The notes below the pieces were generated by a model that had not been told where the DNA came from, did not search any database, and saw only the letters and a program-made list of their open reading frames with translations. A stretch of DNA of 64,000 nucleotides from an uncultured Burkholderiales bacterium (GTDB lineage: Bacteria > Pseudomonadota > Gammaproteobacteria > Burkholderiales > Burkholderiaceae_C): contig CAIJQQ010000012.1 of NCBI GenBank assembly GCA_903822825.1, forward strand, positions 16,355 through 80,354, given 5' to 3'. How positions within the stretch are numbered: position 1 is the stretch's first letter; each line of letters begins with the position of its first letter. Below, piece after piece: positions 63,822-64,000 of the stretch. The position numbers and the translations under genes are program-made.

Positions 63822-64000
63822 TTACGTGGGGTTCAAGACCTCAGGAATATCGCGTGCGCCGTGCAATATGCGAACGATGGTGACCTGCTCTGTCGTGGAC
63901 TCAAAAAAGATCACGTAGTTGCCATGCGCGCATGAGCGCAAGTCATCAGACAGCTCGGGCCGCCGCCGATAGCCCGCAGGGTTGAGACAAATCTTTTCGC
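63822..64000 (-). CDS. ParE/RelE-superfamily toxin, 5' end beyond window
   Basis: The frame is open to the right edge; 58 codons are visible ending at TAA 63822-63824. The C-terminus reads AGYRRRPELSDDLRSCAHGNY, then VIFF and TIVRILHGARDIPEVL, the characteristic ParE signature (RPELSDDLRS, RILHGARDI). ParE toxins inhibit DNA gyrase and are paired with a ParD antitoxin, whose gene would lie just outside the window. It reads leftward towards the adhesin remnant. Confidence 0.85.
   Translation of the reverse strand, partial: EKICLNPAGYRRRPELSDDLRSCAHGNYVIFFESTTEQVTIVRILHGARDIPEVLNPT

Overview
The window is a GC-rich (about 60 percent), densely packed bacterial chromosome segment. Its gene content and order point to Betaproteobacteria, order Burkholderiales, most likely Comamonadaceae (Limnohabitans/Rhodoferax-like). 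Supporting blocks are hemCDXY; rluC-HAD-Rieske-sppA divergent from rne; rpsP-rimM-trmD-rplS; folK-pcnB-HAD-hda-AI-2E transporter divergent from purM; and mutM/mutY divergent from TPR-lolB-ispE-tRNA-Gln-prs-rplY-pth. This placement is from recognition of families and synteny, not from a database search.

Layout. 1-8.6 kb: yceD (cut by the left edge), maf and a tetrapyrrole-methylase-type methyltransferase, sppA, Rieske, HAD, rluC, then a roughly 590-base leader and RNase E. 8.6-18.4 kb: the heme branch hemC-hemD-hemX-hemY read leftward, a DUF1345 membrane protein, argH, NIPSNAP, yebC, and the purine-degradation genes puuD and xdhC. 18.4-22.1 kb: a lipoprotein, an unusual tandem-voltage-sensor potassium channel with a small membrane partner, and an H-NS-like gene with a hairpin over its ribosome-binding site. 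22-34.8 kb: CNNM transporter, apaH, NUDIX, CobD/CbiB-like, rsgA, M48 protease, orn, DEAD-box helicase, the rpsP operon, GNAT and TM2 proteins. 34.8-43.8 kb: folK to the AI-2E transporter, purM (with a one-base frameshift), SirB1-like, murJ, rpsT, DUF3579. 43.9-49.4 kb: argD-argF-YkgJ and kynB-kynU-kynA, which convert tryptophan to anthranilate. 49.4-62.5 kb: mutY/mutM repair genes, the lolB-ispE-tRNA-prs-rplY-pth block, ferredoxin, PHP phosphatase, DMT transporter, YciO, site-2 protease, trpS and a NarL-type response regulator. 62.5-64 kb is accessory DNA: a small lipoprotein, a truncated adhesin remnant, a 55-residue ORF and a ParE-like toxin cut by the right edge.

Most of the window is conserved housekeeping. 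The observations most worth following are (i) a channel built as voltage sensor - voltage sensor - pore with a lysine-rich histone-like tail, in an apparent operon with an unrecognised four-cysteine membrane protein; (ii) a recurrent -10-like hexamer ending exactly 6 bases before the start codon in about nine genes on both strands, predicting leaderless mRNAs; (iii) a perfect hairpin that buries the hns Shine-Dalgarno; (iv) a 12-bp perfect stem in the rne leader; and (v) a frameshift in purM. I saw no CRISPR array, insertion sequence, integrase or prophage.
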